A stretch of DNA of 64,000 nt. Source: Staphylococcus nepalensis (GTDB taxonomy: Bacteria; Bacillota; Bacilli; Staphylococcales; Staphylococcaceae). This document shows positions 9,773 through 17,856 of the stretch, piece by piece (within the stretch, counting starts at the first letter, position 1; every line of letters starts with the position of its first letter). The stretch is taken from the NCBI RefSeq assembly GCF_014635045.1, contig NZ_BMCF01000001.1, positions 186,001 through 250,000 of the forward strand, in the 5' to 3' direction. The notes beneath the pieces were generated by a model. It was given only the letters and a program-made list of their open reading frames with translations. It was not told where the DNA came from and made no database searches. Position numbers and translations under genes: made by a program.

Positions 9773-11104
9773 TTATCTATTTGTTATCTTTGAATGACTA
9801 TATCTATTTTCCTTGAAAGGAATACCAAGATGATCACGTAATGTATCTCCGTCATAGGATTGTGTATAGTAGCCTTTTTCTTCTAATATAGGTAATACTT
9901 TATTTAAAAATTCATCATATATTTCTCCATAAACATGTGGGCCAAATATAAATCCATCTGCTGCCCCTTGTTCAAACCATTCAATCATCAGTTCAGCAAC
10001 TTCGTTATATGTGCCTGTAAATGGCGAACGCCTTACCGTTTCTTCTAGTGCAACTTGTCTTAAAGTTAAATTTTGTGATTTGGCACGTTCAGCAATTGCA
10101 TCTGTTGTAGCACGAAAACTATTTTTGCCTACTTCACCTAATTCAGGAAACGGTGCATCGAGTTCATATTGACTGAAATCATGATGATCATAATATCTTC
10201 CTAAGTAATCTAAAGCTTCTTCAATTGTAGCCAACGATTTAATTTCATTAAATCGCGCTTCTACTTCATCTTTATCTTTTCCAATGATTGGCGCAAGTAT
10301 AGGATAGACTTTAATATGTTCTGGATTTCTTCCAAACGCTTGAGCTTGATCCTTAATACTGTCATAGTTACGCTTGGCAATATCAAGTGATTCCCCTAAT
10401 GTAAATACGGCGTCTGCATACTTTGCAGCATATGCTTGTCCTTTCGGTGAAGCACCTGCCTGAAATATAACAGGTTGTCCTTGTTCTGAACGACTCGCAT
10501 TTAAAGGCCCTTTAACTTGGAAAAATTGACCATTGTAATCTAATGTATGCATTTTACTTTTATCAACATATTCACCTGTCTCAACATCGAACATAAATGC
10601 ATCATCTTCGTAAGAATCCCATAATCCTTGAACTACTTGGATATGTTCTTCTGCGATATCATACCGAATATCATGTTCTGGATGATCTCCTTTACTATAA
10701 TTATCAGCACTTCCCGCTAAAGGTGACGTCACAACATTCCAACCGGCACGACCATTACTTAACTTATCAATAGTTGAAAGTTGTCTTGCAACTGTGAATG
10801 GTTCACTGTACGAAGTTGAAATAGTTCCTACTAACCCGATTTGTGTTGTTATCGGAGCAAGTGCTGCTAAAAAAGTTAATGGCTCATGCCTATCTAAAAA
10901 GTGTGGTATCGATTTTTCATTTATATATAACCCATCTGCTACAAAAACAAAGCTAAACCCAGCTTGTTCTGCTTTACGTGCGATATCCAATTGAAAATTA
11001 AAATTTGTACTTGCATCACTAGGTACTTCATCCGATTTCCAAGCATGCATATGACTACCAGGGCCATTCAACATAATTCCTAAATCTATCTTTTTATTAG
11101 TCAT
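9773..11104 (-). CDS. LLM-class flavin monooxygenase, NtaA/SnaA/DszA family
   Basis: 443 residues, the usual length of this family. Typical segments are IDLGIMLNGPGSHMHAWKS, RKAEQAGFSFVFVADGLYI, LAALAPITTQIGLVGTIST, GRAGWNVVTSP and PVIFQAGASPKG. The fold is a TIM barrel using FMNH2 supplied by a separate flavin reductase, which is not encoded here. Relatives oxidise nitrilotriacetate, dibenzothiophene sulfone, or S-alkylated cysteines (B. subtilis YtnJ/CmoJ and YxeK). The start codon overlaps the stop of the upstream monooxygenase by four bases, indicating translational coupling. Specific substrate unknown. Confidence 0.87.
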   Translation of the reverse strand: MTNKKIDLGIMLNGPGSHMHAWKSDEVPSDASTNFNFQLDIARKAEQAGFSFVFVADGLYINEKSIPHFLDRHEPLTFLAALAPITTQIGLVGTISTSYSEPFTVARQLSTIDKLSNGRAGWNVVTSPLAGSADNYSKGDHPEHDIRYDIAEEHIQVVQGLWDSYEDDAFMFDVETGEYVDKSKMHTLDYNGQFFQVKGPLNASRSEQGQPVIFQAGASPKGQAYAAKYADAVFTLGESLDIAKRNYDSIKDQAQAFGRNPEHIKVYPILAPIIGKDKDEVEARFNEIKSLATIEEALDYLGRYYDHHDFSQYELDAPFPELGEVGKNSFRATTDAIAERAKSQNLTLRQVALEETVRRSPFTGTYNEVAELMIEWFEQGAADGFIFGPHVYGEIYDEFLNKVLPILEEKGYYTQSYDGDTLRDHLGIPFKENRYSHSKITNR

Positions 11105-12117
11105 TTTACCCCTTCTTTCAAATTCTCTTTATTGTAAACTTGTGCTAAATGTTCTAATGTTTTTAAACGTAATGCATGATTTTTCACTGGCATGTGAAAC
11201 ATAAACTCATCAACGTGATTATCAATATTTAATTCTTGAATCTGTTGTTGTATTGATTCAGCTGTACCATTAAATACTTCTATTTGTTGCGCTTCTATTT
11301 CAAAATGCTCTGAACTTTGCTTTTTAAAATCCTCAATTTGATGCTTACTACTTAACGTTAACTTACGCCCATCATTAAAATGCAACACATAATTTGTTCT
11401 TCCTTCTTCAATTAAGGCGCTATCTTCATCGTTCTCCGATACGACAGCAGCTAACGCGACGATTATTTTCCCTTCAGGATAATGGGCTTTATATGTACTG
11501 ATTGCTTTGTGTAAAAGCGCCTGATCAGAATTTAAAAAATAAGCATAAATAAAACCAACTTTTTCATCAGCTGCAAAACATGCTGAACGCTCACTTCCCC
11601 CTAAAAGAAAGACTTGCGGTTTCTGAATTTCTTCATTACGGATTGTTGTTTTTAAATTTGAATAGGCATCTACTTCTGAAAATGTTTCATTATTAAATTG
11701 ATTGAGTCGATGAAATTTATCGTTGAAAGATGTAGGTGTGTCCTTGATATCTTCTTGCAAGGCTTGGGTAGCTAACGGAAAACCACCAGGTGCTTTACCA
11801 ATACCTAAATCAACTCTTCCTGGAGCAATATGGCTAATAAAATGAAACTGCTCAATCACTTTGAATGGGCTATAATGCTGTAACATAACGCCACCAGAAC
11901 CAACTCTTATATGGTTTGTTTGATTTAATAAATGCGTAACTAATATTTCAGGACTTGTCCCCACTACTTCATTTATATTATGATGTTCTGCCACAAAATA
12001 TCTTGTATAATTTAACTTTTCTGCTACTTGTGCTAATTCAACGGTTCTAGATAAGCCTGTATTAACTGATTCATTATCGTCTATTGGACTTTGGTCAAGA
12101 ATACTTATAGCTGTCAT
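11101..12117 (-). CDS. LLM-class luciferase-like monooxygenase, MsnO8/YtmO type
   Basis: 338 residues. The N terminus AISILDQSPID and then RYFVAEHHNINEVVGTSPE, IRVGSGGVMLQHYSPFKV, RVDLGIGKAPGG and FLLGGSERSA are characteristic of the MsnO8 subgroup of bacterial luciferase-like proteins. It heads the monooxygenase-transporter operon. The pairing of a YtmO-like and a YtnJ-like enzyme mirrors the B. subtilis ytmI (cmo) operon for alkylated cysteine salvage. The start at 12117 follows GGGGGG at six bases; the in-frame ATG at 12135 lacks a ribosome site. Confidence 0.85.
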   Translation of the reverse strand: MTAISILDQSPIDDNESVNTGLSRTVELAQVAEKLNYTRYFVAEHHNINEVVGTSPEILVTHLLNQTNHIRVGSGGVMLQHYSPFKVIEQFHFISHIAPGRVDLGIGKAPGGFPLATQALQEDIKDTPTSFNDKFHRLNQFNNETFSEVDAYSNLKTTIRNEEIQKPQVFLLGGSERSACFAADEKVGFIYAYFLNSDQALLHKAISTYKAHYPEGKIIVALAAVVSENDEDSALIEEGRTNYVLHFNDGRKLTLSSKHQIEDFKKQSSEHFEIEAQQIEVFNGTAESIQQQIQELNIDNHVDEFMFHMPVKNHALRLKTLEHLAQVYNKENLKEGVK

Positions 12118-12159
12118 AAACAGCCCCCCAATCATTTTCTGAAAATTATATTAATTGTA

Positions 12160-12188
12160 ATCTTAGACGTACTTCTTGTTTTTGTCAA
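12160..12188 (-). promoter_or_regulatory. Promoter of the monooxygenase-YfcC operon
   Basis: On the minus strand TTGACA (12188-12183), 17 bases, TAAGAT (12165-12160). The start codon of the first monooxygenase is about 43 bases downstream of the -10. Confidence 0.7.
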
Positions 12189-12311
12189 GTATCCTTATCG
12201 ATTTACTATGTTTTAAAAAGTGATGCCCACAGACCATTGTTCTCTCTCATTATCGATAAATGACGATACTAAAACGACACTAATTTTTAGCCCATACATG
12301 CTTTATTGCAT

Positions 12312-12400
12312 AAAAAAAGAGACCCGATTGGATCTCTGCTTGCCTACAAAGAGCAATGAGCTCTTGTATTCTTAAGCACAACAGATGGCCGGGTCTCTCA
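12312..12400 (-). ncRNA. Long structured hairpin with T-tract: nptA terminator or small RNA
   Basis: Read on the minus strand, AGAGACCCG (12398-12390) pairs with CGGGTCTCT (12326-12318), directly followed by seven Ts. Inside are ATCT/AGAT, TGCTT/AAGCA and a TACAAGAGC/GCTCTTtGTA hairpin with loop TCATT, giving one extended rod with internal loops. It lies 85 bases past the nptA stop. At about 85 nt it is longer than an ordinary terminator, so an sRNA or processed 3' UTR is possible. The remaining gap 12118-12311 holds the promoter just described and nothing else clear. Confidence 0.5.
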
Positions 12401-12484
12401 AAGTATGAAAATCAACATTGATTTCATATGTTTGCTATCATAATATTAAATTTTACATATACTATAGAACTCAACGTCATTTTT

Positions 12485-14149
12485 TTAATATGACCATCCT
12501 AATGTATGTTCTACTACGTTTTCATTTTCAATATTATCAATATCTATCATAGATTCTGAAATATTTCTTGAATGGTAACCAATACGTTCTAAGATAGCTA
12601 TCATATCTAGATATAACAAGCCACCTTCTAACGTACACTCTCCTGAACTTAAACGCTTAATATGTTTTTTTCGGAGATCATGCTCAAGTGAATAAGAGTC
12701 ATTACTTAAACTTACTATTTCATCTTTTTTAACTCTGTCATACACACTAAACATTTCAACTGTCTTTTCAAGAGACGCATTGACATGATTATATAATTTT
12801 TCAATACTTCTTTCTGCCTTCTCAGAAATCTGTATTGAGTCTGCTTCTTTTTTCTTTAAATCTAGTAAATACGCTTCAGTCAAACTCGCTACTTTTATAA
12901 ACGTTCGATTTACGTCGAATAGTACAGACATTCTTTCTGCATCTTGTTTCGATATCTTTTTCTCTGAAATTTTAGTTAAATATTGTCTTACATTTTCATA
13001 CATGCTTTCTACAGCAGCACGCTTTTGGAGTATCTCTTTTTCTGTTTTTCCATCACAATTTTTTATGTTTTCGAACATATCGAATGTCATTCTGCCTATG
13101 TTTTGAATTTCATCTTGTGCTTCTTGCAAAGCTATATTAGGCGCTCTATTAATTAAATTTTTATCTAATACTCTTGGCTTATATTTTTCATTCAAATCTT
13201 CACCTGGCACTAATTTCGTCACAATCCAAGCTAAAACAAAGATAAATGGTAATTGAATCAATGTATTTGTTACGTTGAAAGTACCATGTGCAAAGGCGAT
13301 TACCATTTCAGGTTTTAAATTCATGGCACCTTGCATCCACTCAATTACTAATTGAAATAGTGGCAAGATGATTAAGAATATCGTCGCGCCTATAACATTA
13401 AATAATACATGAACCAAGGCCACACGTTTTGCTGCTAATGATCCAGCTAAACTGGCAAGAATTGCAGTAATTGTCGTACCAATGTTATCTCCCAACAATA
13501 CTGGTAAGGCACCGTGTAGACTAATCAAGTCATTAGCAAAGAACCCTTGTAAAATACCGATTGTGGCACTTGAACTTTGTATAATAACTGTTAAGACTGT
13601 TCCAGCTAACACACCATAAATTGGATTAGAAGACATATCTAACATAATTTGTTTAAAGGAATCTAAATTAGCTAATGGTTTTACTGCACCGCCCATTAAT
13701 TCTAAACCATAGAACAATGCACCGAAACCAAATAAAATCATGCCTATATTTTTAACTTTGCGTTTTTGTATAAAGAAAATTAAAAACGCACCAATGGCTA
13801 AAATAGGCAACGAATAGGCACCAATATCAATACCTATAATAAATGCAGTAACCGTAGTACCAATATTCGCTCCCATAACGACGCCAATAGCTTGACGCAT
13901 TGTCATAAAACCTGCACTAACAAGACCTATAGTAATAACTGTAGTACCTGAACTACTTTGAATTAAAATTGTCACAATCATACCTGCTAGTACACCCATC
14001 AAAGGGTTACTCGTAAAGGTATTTAATATACTTCTTAATCTATCACCAGCAGCAGCTTGTAAACCGTCGCCCATTTGTTTAATACCATATAAAAAGATTC
14101 CCAATCCACCTATAAAAGTAAATATAATCTCCATTACAGAAGAGTCCAT
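12485..14149 (-). CDS. Na+/phosphate cotransporter family protein with PhoU-like C-terminal domain
   Basis: 554 residues. The N-terminal half has two inverted Na/Pi repeats, each with the QSSS motif (TILIQSSSGTTVITIGLV and TVIIQSSSATIGILQ) and multiple helices up to about residue 310. The C-terminal 200 residues form a PhoU-like helical domain (EAQDEIQNIGRMTFDMFENI, AERSIEKLYNH, LLYLDMIAILERIGYHSRNISE). Relatives import phosphate with Na+ or act on related anions. The ATG at 14149 has GAGGTG upstream; the GTG at 14155 would overlap it. Phosphate specificity is inferred from family. Confidence 0.88.
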   Translation of the reverse strand: MDSSVMEIIFTFIGGLGIFLYGIKQMGDGLQAAAGDRLRSILNTFTSNPLMGVLAGMIVTILIQSSSGTTVITIGLVSAGFMTMRQAIGVVMGANIGTTVTAFIIGIDIGAYSLPILAIGAFLIFFIQKRKVKNIGMILFGFGALFYGLELMGGAVKPLANLDSFKQIMLDMSSNPIYGVLAGTVLTVIIQSSSATIGILQGFFANDLISLHGALPVLLGDNIGTTITAILASLAGSLAAKRVALVHVLFNVIGATIFLIILPLFQLVIEWMQGAMNLKPEMVIAFAHGTFNVTNTLIQLPFIFVLAWIVTKLVPGEDLNEKYKPRVLDKNLINRAPNIALQEAQDEIQNIGRMTFDMFENIKNCDGKTEKEILQKRAAVESMYENVRQYLTKISEKKISKQDAERMSVLFDVNRTFIKVASLTEAYLLDLKKKEADSIQISEKAERSIEKLYNHVNASLEKTVEMFSVYDRVKKDEIVSLSNDSYSLEHDLRKKHIKRLSSGECTLEGGLLYLDMIAILERIGYHSRNISESMIDIDNIENENVVEHTLGWSY

Positions 14150-14414
14150 CGTCACACCTCTTTAAAATATTTGTAAACTATGTGAATTATAACTAATTTT
14201 TGTTAAGCTAATGTTAATTTCTAGTTAAAATTAGAATCTAATTTCTAAATAATTTTGTAATCTTATTTCAACAGGCGTTTATTCGCATTTCAAAGCCCGT
14301 CATTACAACCCTGACAGTAATATGTACATTTATAAAAATTATGTCTATTTAATGAAATATCTAAATATTGATTAAATGCTTATCCAAAATAACATTAACA
14401 ATATAGAATAGAAC

Positions 14415-14443
14415 TTGTCATATTTTCAAATCTTCGCTACTAT
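14415..14443 (+). promoter_or_regulatory. Probable corA promoter
   Basis: TTGTCA (14415-14420), 17 bases, TACTAT (14438-14443), upstream of the corA-type start. I see no Mg2+ riboswitch. The rest of 14150-14476 is featureless AT-rich sequence. Confidence 0.55.
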
Positions 14444-14476
14444 TAAAAAGAATTTAACGAAGGGAAGATTTATATT

Positions 14477-15415
14477 GTGATCACTGCTTATAAACATACA
14501 CGTACACAAGAGGTTGTGACATCTACTTTAGACCATAACGCATCATGGATTAACGTTATAGACCCAAATTGGGAAGAAATAGAACAATTAATGACCTTAT
14601 ATCATATACCTGAAGATTTTATTAAAGACCCACTAGATACTGAAGAAAGTTCACGTATTGAATATGATGAAGATACACGCTATTCTCTTATTATTCTAGA
14701 CTTACCTGTTGTCAATGATACAAACCTTAAAGTGCTGTCTTTTACCACGATTCCTTTAGGTATTATTATTGGTAATCAAAAAATAATTACTGTATGTAAT
14801 GTTGAAAATGAGTTTCTCGAAAAATTCAGCCAGCAAAATATTAATTTACATTTTCACAGTCGCTTCGCACTCAATATTTTATTAACTATTGCGAATCATT
14901 ACAATAGAAATCTTAGATTATTGAACAAAACGAGATTACGTATAGAGCGTGATTTAAAAAATAATGTTACAAATAAGCAATTATATAACTTAATGGAAGT
15001 TGAAAAGAGTTTAGTTTATTTCTTAGCTGCACTCAAAGGCAATGAAACAATTATCAAAAAACTTTTTAGAGTACCTGCAATCAAGCGGTTTGAAGAAGAT
15101 GAAGCGTTACTTGAAGACTTATTAATTGAAAATAACCAAGCTTTGGAAACGACGCGATTATATACAGACATATTAGAAAGCATTACTACTTCGTATGCAT
15201 CATTACTTTCAAATGAAATGAATAACACTATGAAAATACTAACACTATTCACTGTATTTTTAACGCTACCGACCCTAGTATTTAGCTTTTTTGGAATGAA
15301 TGTTCCATTACCTATCGATGAACATAGTTATATTTCTTGGATTATCGTAATCGGTATTTCACTAACAATTGTTTCTTTAGTCGGCGCATTTTTATGGCGT
15401 AAACAAAAATTTTAA
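14477..15415 (+). CDS. corA: CorA-family magnesium/divalent cation transporter
   Basis: 312 residues. A soluble N-terminal alpha/beta domain and long stalk helix (about 130-250) precede two C-terminal membrane helices. The first ends in the diagnostic FFGMNVPLP selectivity loop and is followed by SWIIVIGISLTIVSLVGAFLW and a basic tail RKQKF. CorA pentamers admit Mg2+ or other divalents. Translation begins at a GTG eight bases after GAAGGGAAG. The gene is monocistronic, ending in a bidirectional hairpin. Confidence 0.9.
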   Translation: MITAYKHTRTQEVVTSTLDHNASWINVIDPNWEEIEQLMTLYHIPEDFIKDPLDTEESSRIEYDEDTRYSLIILDLPVVNDTNLKVLSFTTIPLGIIIGNQKIITVCNVENEFLEKFSQQNINLHFHSRFALNILLTIANHYNRNLRLLNKTRLRIERDLKNNVTNKQLYNLMEVEKSLVYFLAALKGNETIIKKLFRVPAIKRFEEDEALLEDLLIENNQALETTRLYTDILESITTSYASLLSNEMNNTMKILTLFTVFLTLPTLVFSFFGMNVPLPIDEHSYISWIIVIGISLTIVSLVGAFLWRKQKF

Positions 15416-15456
15416 TAAAAAGAACTAAAGACAATTTATCTTTATTTTTTATAAAA

Positions 15457-15500
15457 ACACACCCCTAAAATGAATGATACCATTCAACTTTAGGGGTGTA
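15457..15500. terminator. Bidirectional terminator, corA / scrA
   Basis: ACACCCCTAAA pairs with TTTAGGGGTGT, with an inner TGAATG/CATTCA. It lies between the two convergent stops. Confidence 0.88.
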
Positions 15501-15524
15501 TCTTAAATTATTGTTTATCCGTAA

Positions 15525-16955
15525 TCACACATATTTTTTTCTGAAAGACAAAGCATACGTTACAACAAATGTAACTATAAAAGTAATAGCTATACCTATG
15601 CCATAATGTAACCATCCGTGGTTCACACCACTGATGGAAATGAACCCTGGTAAACCTGCAGTTCCTAATGCGATCGCTTTTACTTTAAAAAATGATATAT
15701 AGGCTGCACCAATTCCAGAACCTATAATTGCTCCAATAAATGGGTATCTTAATTTTAAGTTCACTCCAAACATTGCAGGTTCAGTAACACCTAATAATGC
15801 TGAAATACCTGCAGCAGAAGCTATCCCTTTTAATTTCTTATTCTTTTTTATAATTAGAAAAGCAGCAAGCGCAGCTGCGCCTTGTGCCACATTTGACATC
15901 GTTGCTATCGGGAAAATAAATGATCCGCCGGTCGTTGCGTTATCAGCAATGAGCTGAGTTTCAATTGCGATAAAGCTGTGATGCATGCCTGTTATCACAA
16001 TAGGTGCATATAACAGTCCAAATATTAGTCCTCCAATTGCACCGCCGAATTCATATAACCACGTTAAACCATCTGAAAGCCAGTAACCCAATGTTCTTGT
16101 TATAGGTCCAACAAATAAAAATGTTATAAAAGCGGTAACTAATATTGAGATTAAAGGTGTCAATAAGTTATCTAACACCGTTGGCACGACCTTACGCAAT
16201 CCTTGTTCTAATTTAGCCAATATATAAGTTGCTACTAACATAGGTAATACTTGTCCTTGGTATCCGACTCGATTAATTTCTAACCCAAATAAATGCCAGT
16301 GAGGGATTGATTTTCCTAATTCAACCGCTTTAGGATAATCGTATGCGCTCATTAGTTCTGGGTGAACTAGAATCATCCCTAGGGCAGCCCCTAAAAACGC
16401 ATTACCGCCAAAACGTTTTGCTGCGCTAAAACCAATTAAAATTGGTAGCAACGTGAAAGGTGCATTAGCAAATATATCAATCATTTCTGCTAAGCCTTTA
16501 AATTGGCTATGTACCTCTATTAAAGAATGATGATTATAAAATATACCTGGCGCTGTTAAAATATTATTAATACCCATTAACAAACCACCAGCTACAATTG
16601 CTGGGATAATAGGTACAAATATGTCTGATAACATTTTCACAAATTTTTGGAATGGGTTCATGCTCTTATTACCTTCAGATTTCACCTCTGAAGTTGTCGA
16701 TGCTTCTTTTCCTGTGATTTTTTCCAATTCTGCGAACACCTTATTTACAGTACCTGAACCTATGATAATTTGGTACTGACCTCCTGTAGCAAAGGTGCCT
16801 TTTACTACTTCCATTGATGATAAACTTTCTTCATCAATCAAACTTTCATCTTTGAGCACAAGACGTAATCTCGTGGCGCAATGTGCCATTGCATCAATAT
16901 TATTCTCTCCGCCAATCGCATTTAAAATACTCTCAGCTGATTTTTTATAATTCAT
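15525..16955 (-). CDS. scrA: Sucrose-type PTS enzyme IIBC
   Basis: 476 residues. The IIB domain (1-80) has the phosphorylated Cys26 in [13 protein letters not shown] Lys/Ser linker joins it to a IIC domain of the glucose/sucrose superfamily (110-476), with [34 protein letters not shown] and [11 protein letters not shown]. It has no IIA domain, so it needs IIA-Glc in trans, as for S. xylosus ScrA. No sucrose-phosphate hydrolase or repressor gene is adjacent, also as in S. xylosus where scrA is unlinked to scrRB. Two AACCGGTTCC operators precede it. Start follows GGGAGG. Confidence 0.88.
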   Translation of the reverse strand: MNYKKSAESILNAIGGENNIDAMAHCATRLRLVLKDESLIDEESLSSMEVVKGTFATGGQYQIIIGSGTVNKVFAELEKITGKEASTTSEVKSEGNKSMNPFQKFVKMLSDIFVPIIPAIVAGGLLMGINNILTAPGIFYNHHSLIEVHSQFKGLAEMIDIFANAPFTLLPILIGFSAAKRFGGNAFLGAALGMILVHPELMSAYDYPKAVELGKSIPHWHLFGLEINRVGYQGQVLPMLVATYILAKLEQGLRKVVPTVLDNLLTPLISILVTAFITFLFVGPITRTLGYWLSDGLTWLYEFGGAIGGLIFGLLYAPIVITGMHHSFIAIETQLIADNATTGGSFIFPIATMSNVAQGAAALAAFLIIKKNKKLKGIASAAGISALLGVTEPAMFGVNLKLRYPFIGAIIGSGIGAAYISFFKVKAIALGTAGLPGFISISGVNHGWLHYGIGIAITFIVTFVVTYALSFRKKYV

Positions 16956-16974
16956 AGTTTAACCTCCCAATAAC

Positions 16975-17022
16975 GAAACCGGTTCCAAATTCCTTTACTA
17001 TTATTGTAACCGGTTCCAAATT
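16975..17022. promoter_or_regulatory. Two ScrR-type operators upstream of scrA
   Basis: AACCGGTTCCAAATT occurs at 16977-16991 and again at 17008-17022, exactly 31 bases apart. Each is centred on the palindrome AACCGGTT. Its form fits a LacI/GalR-family sucrose repressor such as ScrR. The gene for that repressor is not in the window. Confidence 0.75.
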
Positions 17023-17069
17023 AGAACGCAATATTTTTTGAAATTTTGATGATTTTTAAGCTTTATTAT

Positions 17070-17645
17070 TTATCCAAGAATCTCAATGTCCTTTTTGCTA
17101 ATATCGCTATAATACTGGCTTATTTTAAAAATAAAATAGTCTTTGAGTTTGTTAATACTTTCCAACGTATCTAGCCCATTTTGTAAATGAATTAGCCATG
17201 ACCTAGCTGGACAAGCCGTATTATAAAACTCTTTATGGATTCTTACCGTGGTTCTATTAACAGGTAAATGATATTTCTTTAATATTGCAGCAGCTAACCA
17301 GAAACTAACTTCTTCTACCTTCATAAACTCATTATCATTTAATACACCATTTATTTTAGATTGGCATCGTTCTATCCCAATATAGTGGGTATTCGCAAAC
17401 TTATCTCCGCAGTGCCATTCCGTATAATGTGTTGGATGAAACCAATAACAAGTCGTTTGATCAACATAAACACTTGCCCACCCTTTTTCTAACTCATCTT
17501 GGTCGATTCTTTTTTTTAACCAAGTGATATATGCTTTTGCTGTATAATTTTCTGCATCATCATGAAGTACCACACCTAATATATCTCTTTTCAATTCTGT
17601 GATTGTCTCAGTTAGATTAAAATAATCAGAATATATATGTTCCAT
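17070..17645 (-). CDS. N-acetylmuramoyl-L-alanine amidase (Amidase_2 fold) without signal peptide
   Basis: 191 residues, essentially one Amidase_2/PGRP domain. The zinc ligands expected for the fold are visible: His28 in GVVLHDDAE, His137 in VRIHKEF and Cys145 in TACPARS. EWHCGDKFANTHYIGIERCQS is the phage/staphylococcal amidase signature. There is no signal peptide, membrane helix, SH3b or LysM targeting domain. Such a domain normally cleaves the MurNAc-Ala bond of peptidoglycan; without export it may be released by lysis, be a remnant of a phage endolysin, or act inside the cell. Start follows GGAGAG. Confidence 0.8.
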   Translation of the reverse strand: MEHIYSDYFNLTETITELKRDILGVVLHDDAENYTAKAYITWLKKRIDQDELEKGWASVYVDQTTCYWFHPTHYTEWHCGDKFANTHYIGIERCQSKINGVLNDNEFMKVEEVSFWLAAAILKKYHLPVNRTTVRIHKEFYNTACPARSWLIHLQNGLDTLESINKLKDYFIFKISQYYSDISKKDIEILG

Positions 17646-17856
17646 AAGCCACTCTCCTATTATTAAAATTTCTTACCATGAACCACTTAAATTTATCTAT
17701 AAAATAATTAAGGACGTATACAATTTAATTTATCAGACGAAATCAACTGCCAAAATAGGAAAAAAGTTATATTTAATATGTTAATATTCACAACTATTTA
17801 TTATATAATGTAATTTAACTAATATATCAATACACTATTAGGAGTTGCTAGATTAA

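Noticed and set aside
12312..12400. Riboswitch or T-box
   Set aside because: It lies downstream of nptA and upstream of no gene in its direction, and I see no T-box or known aptamer motif.
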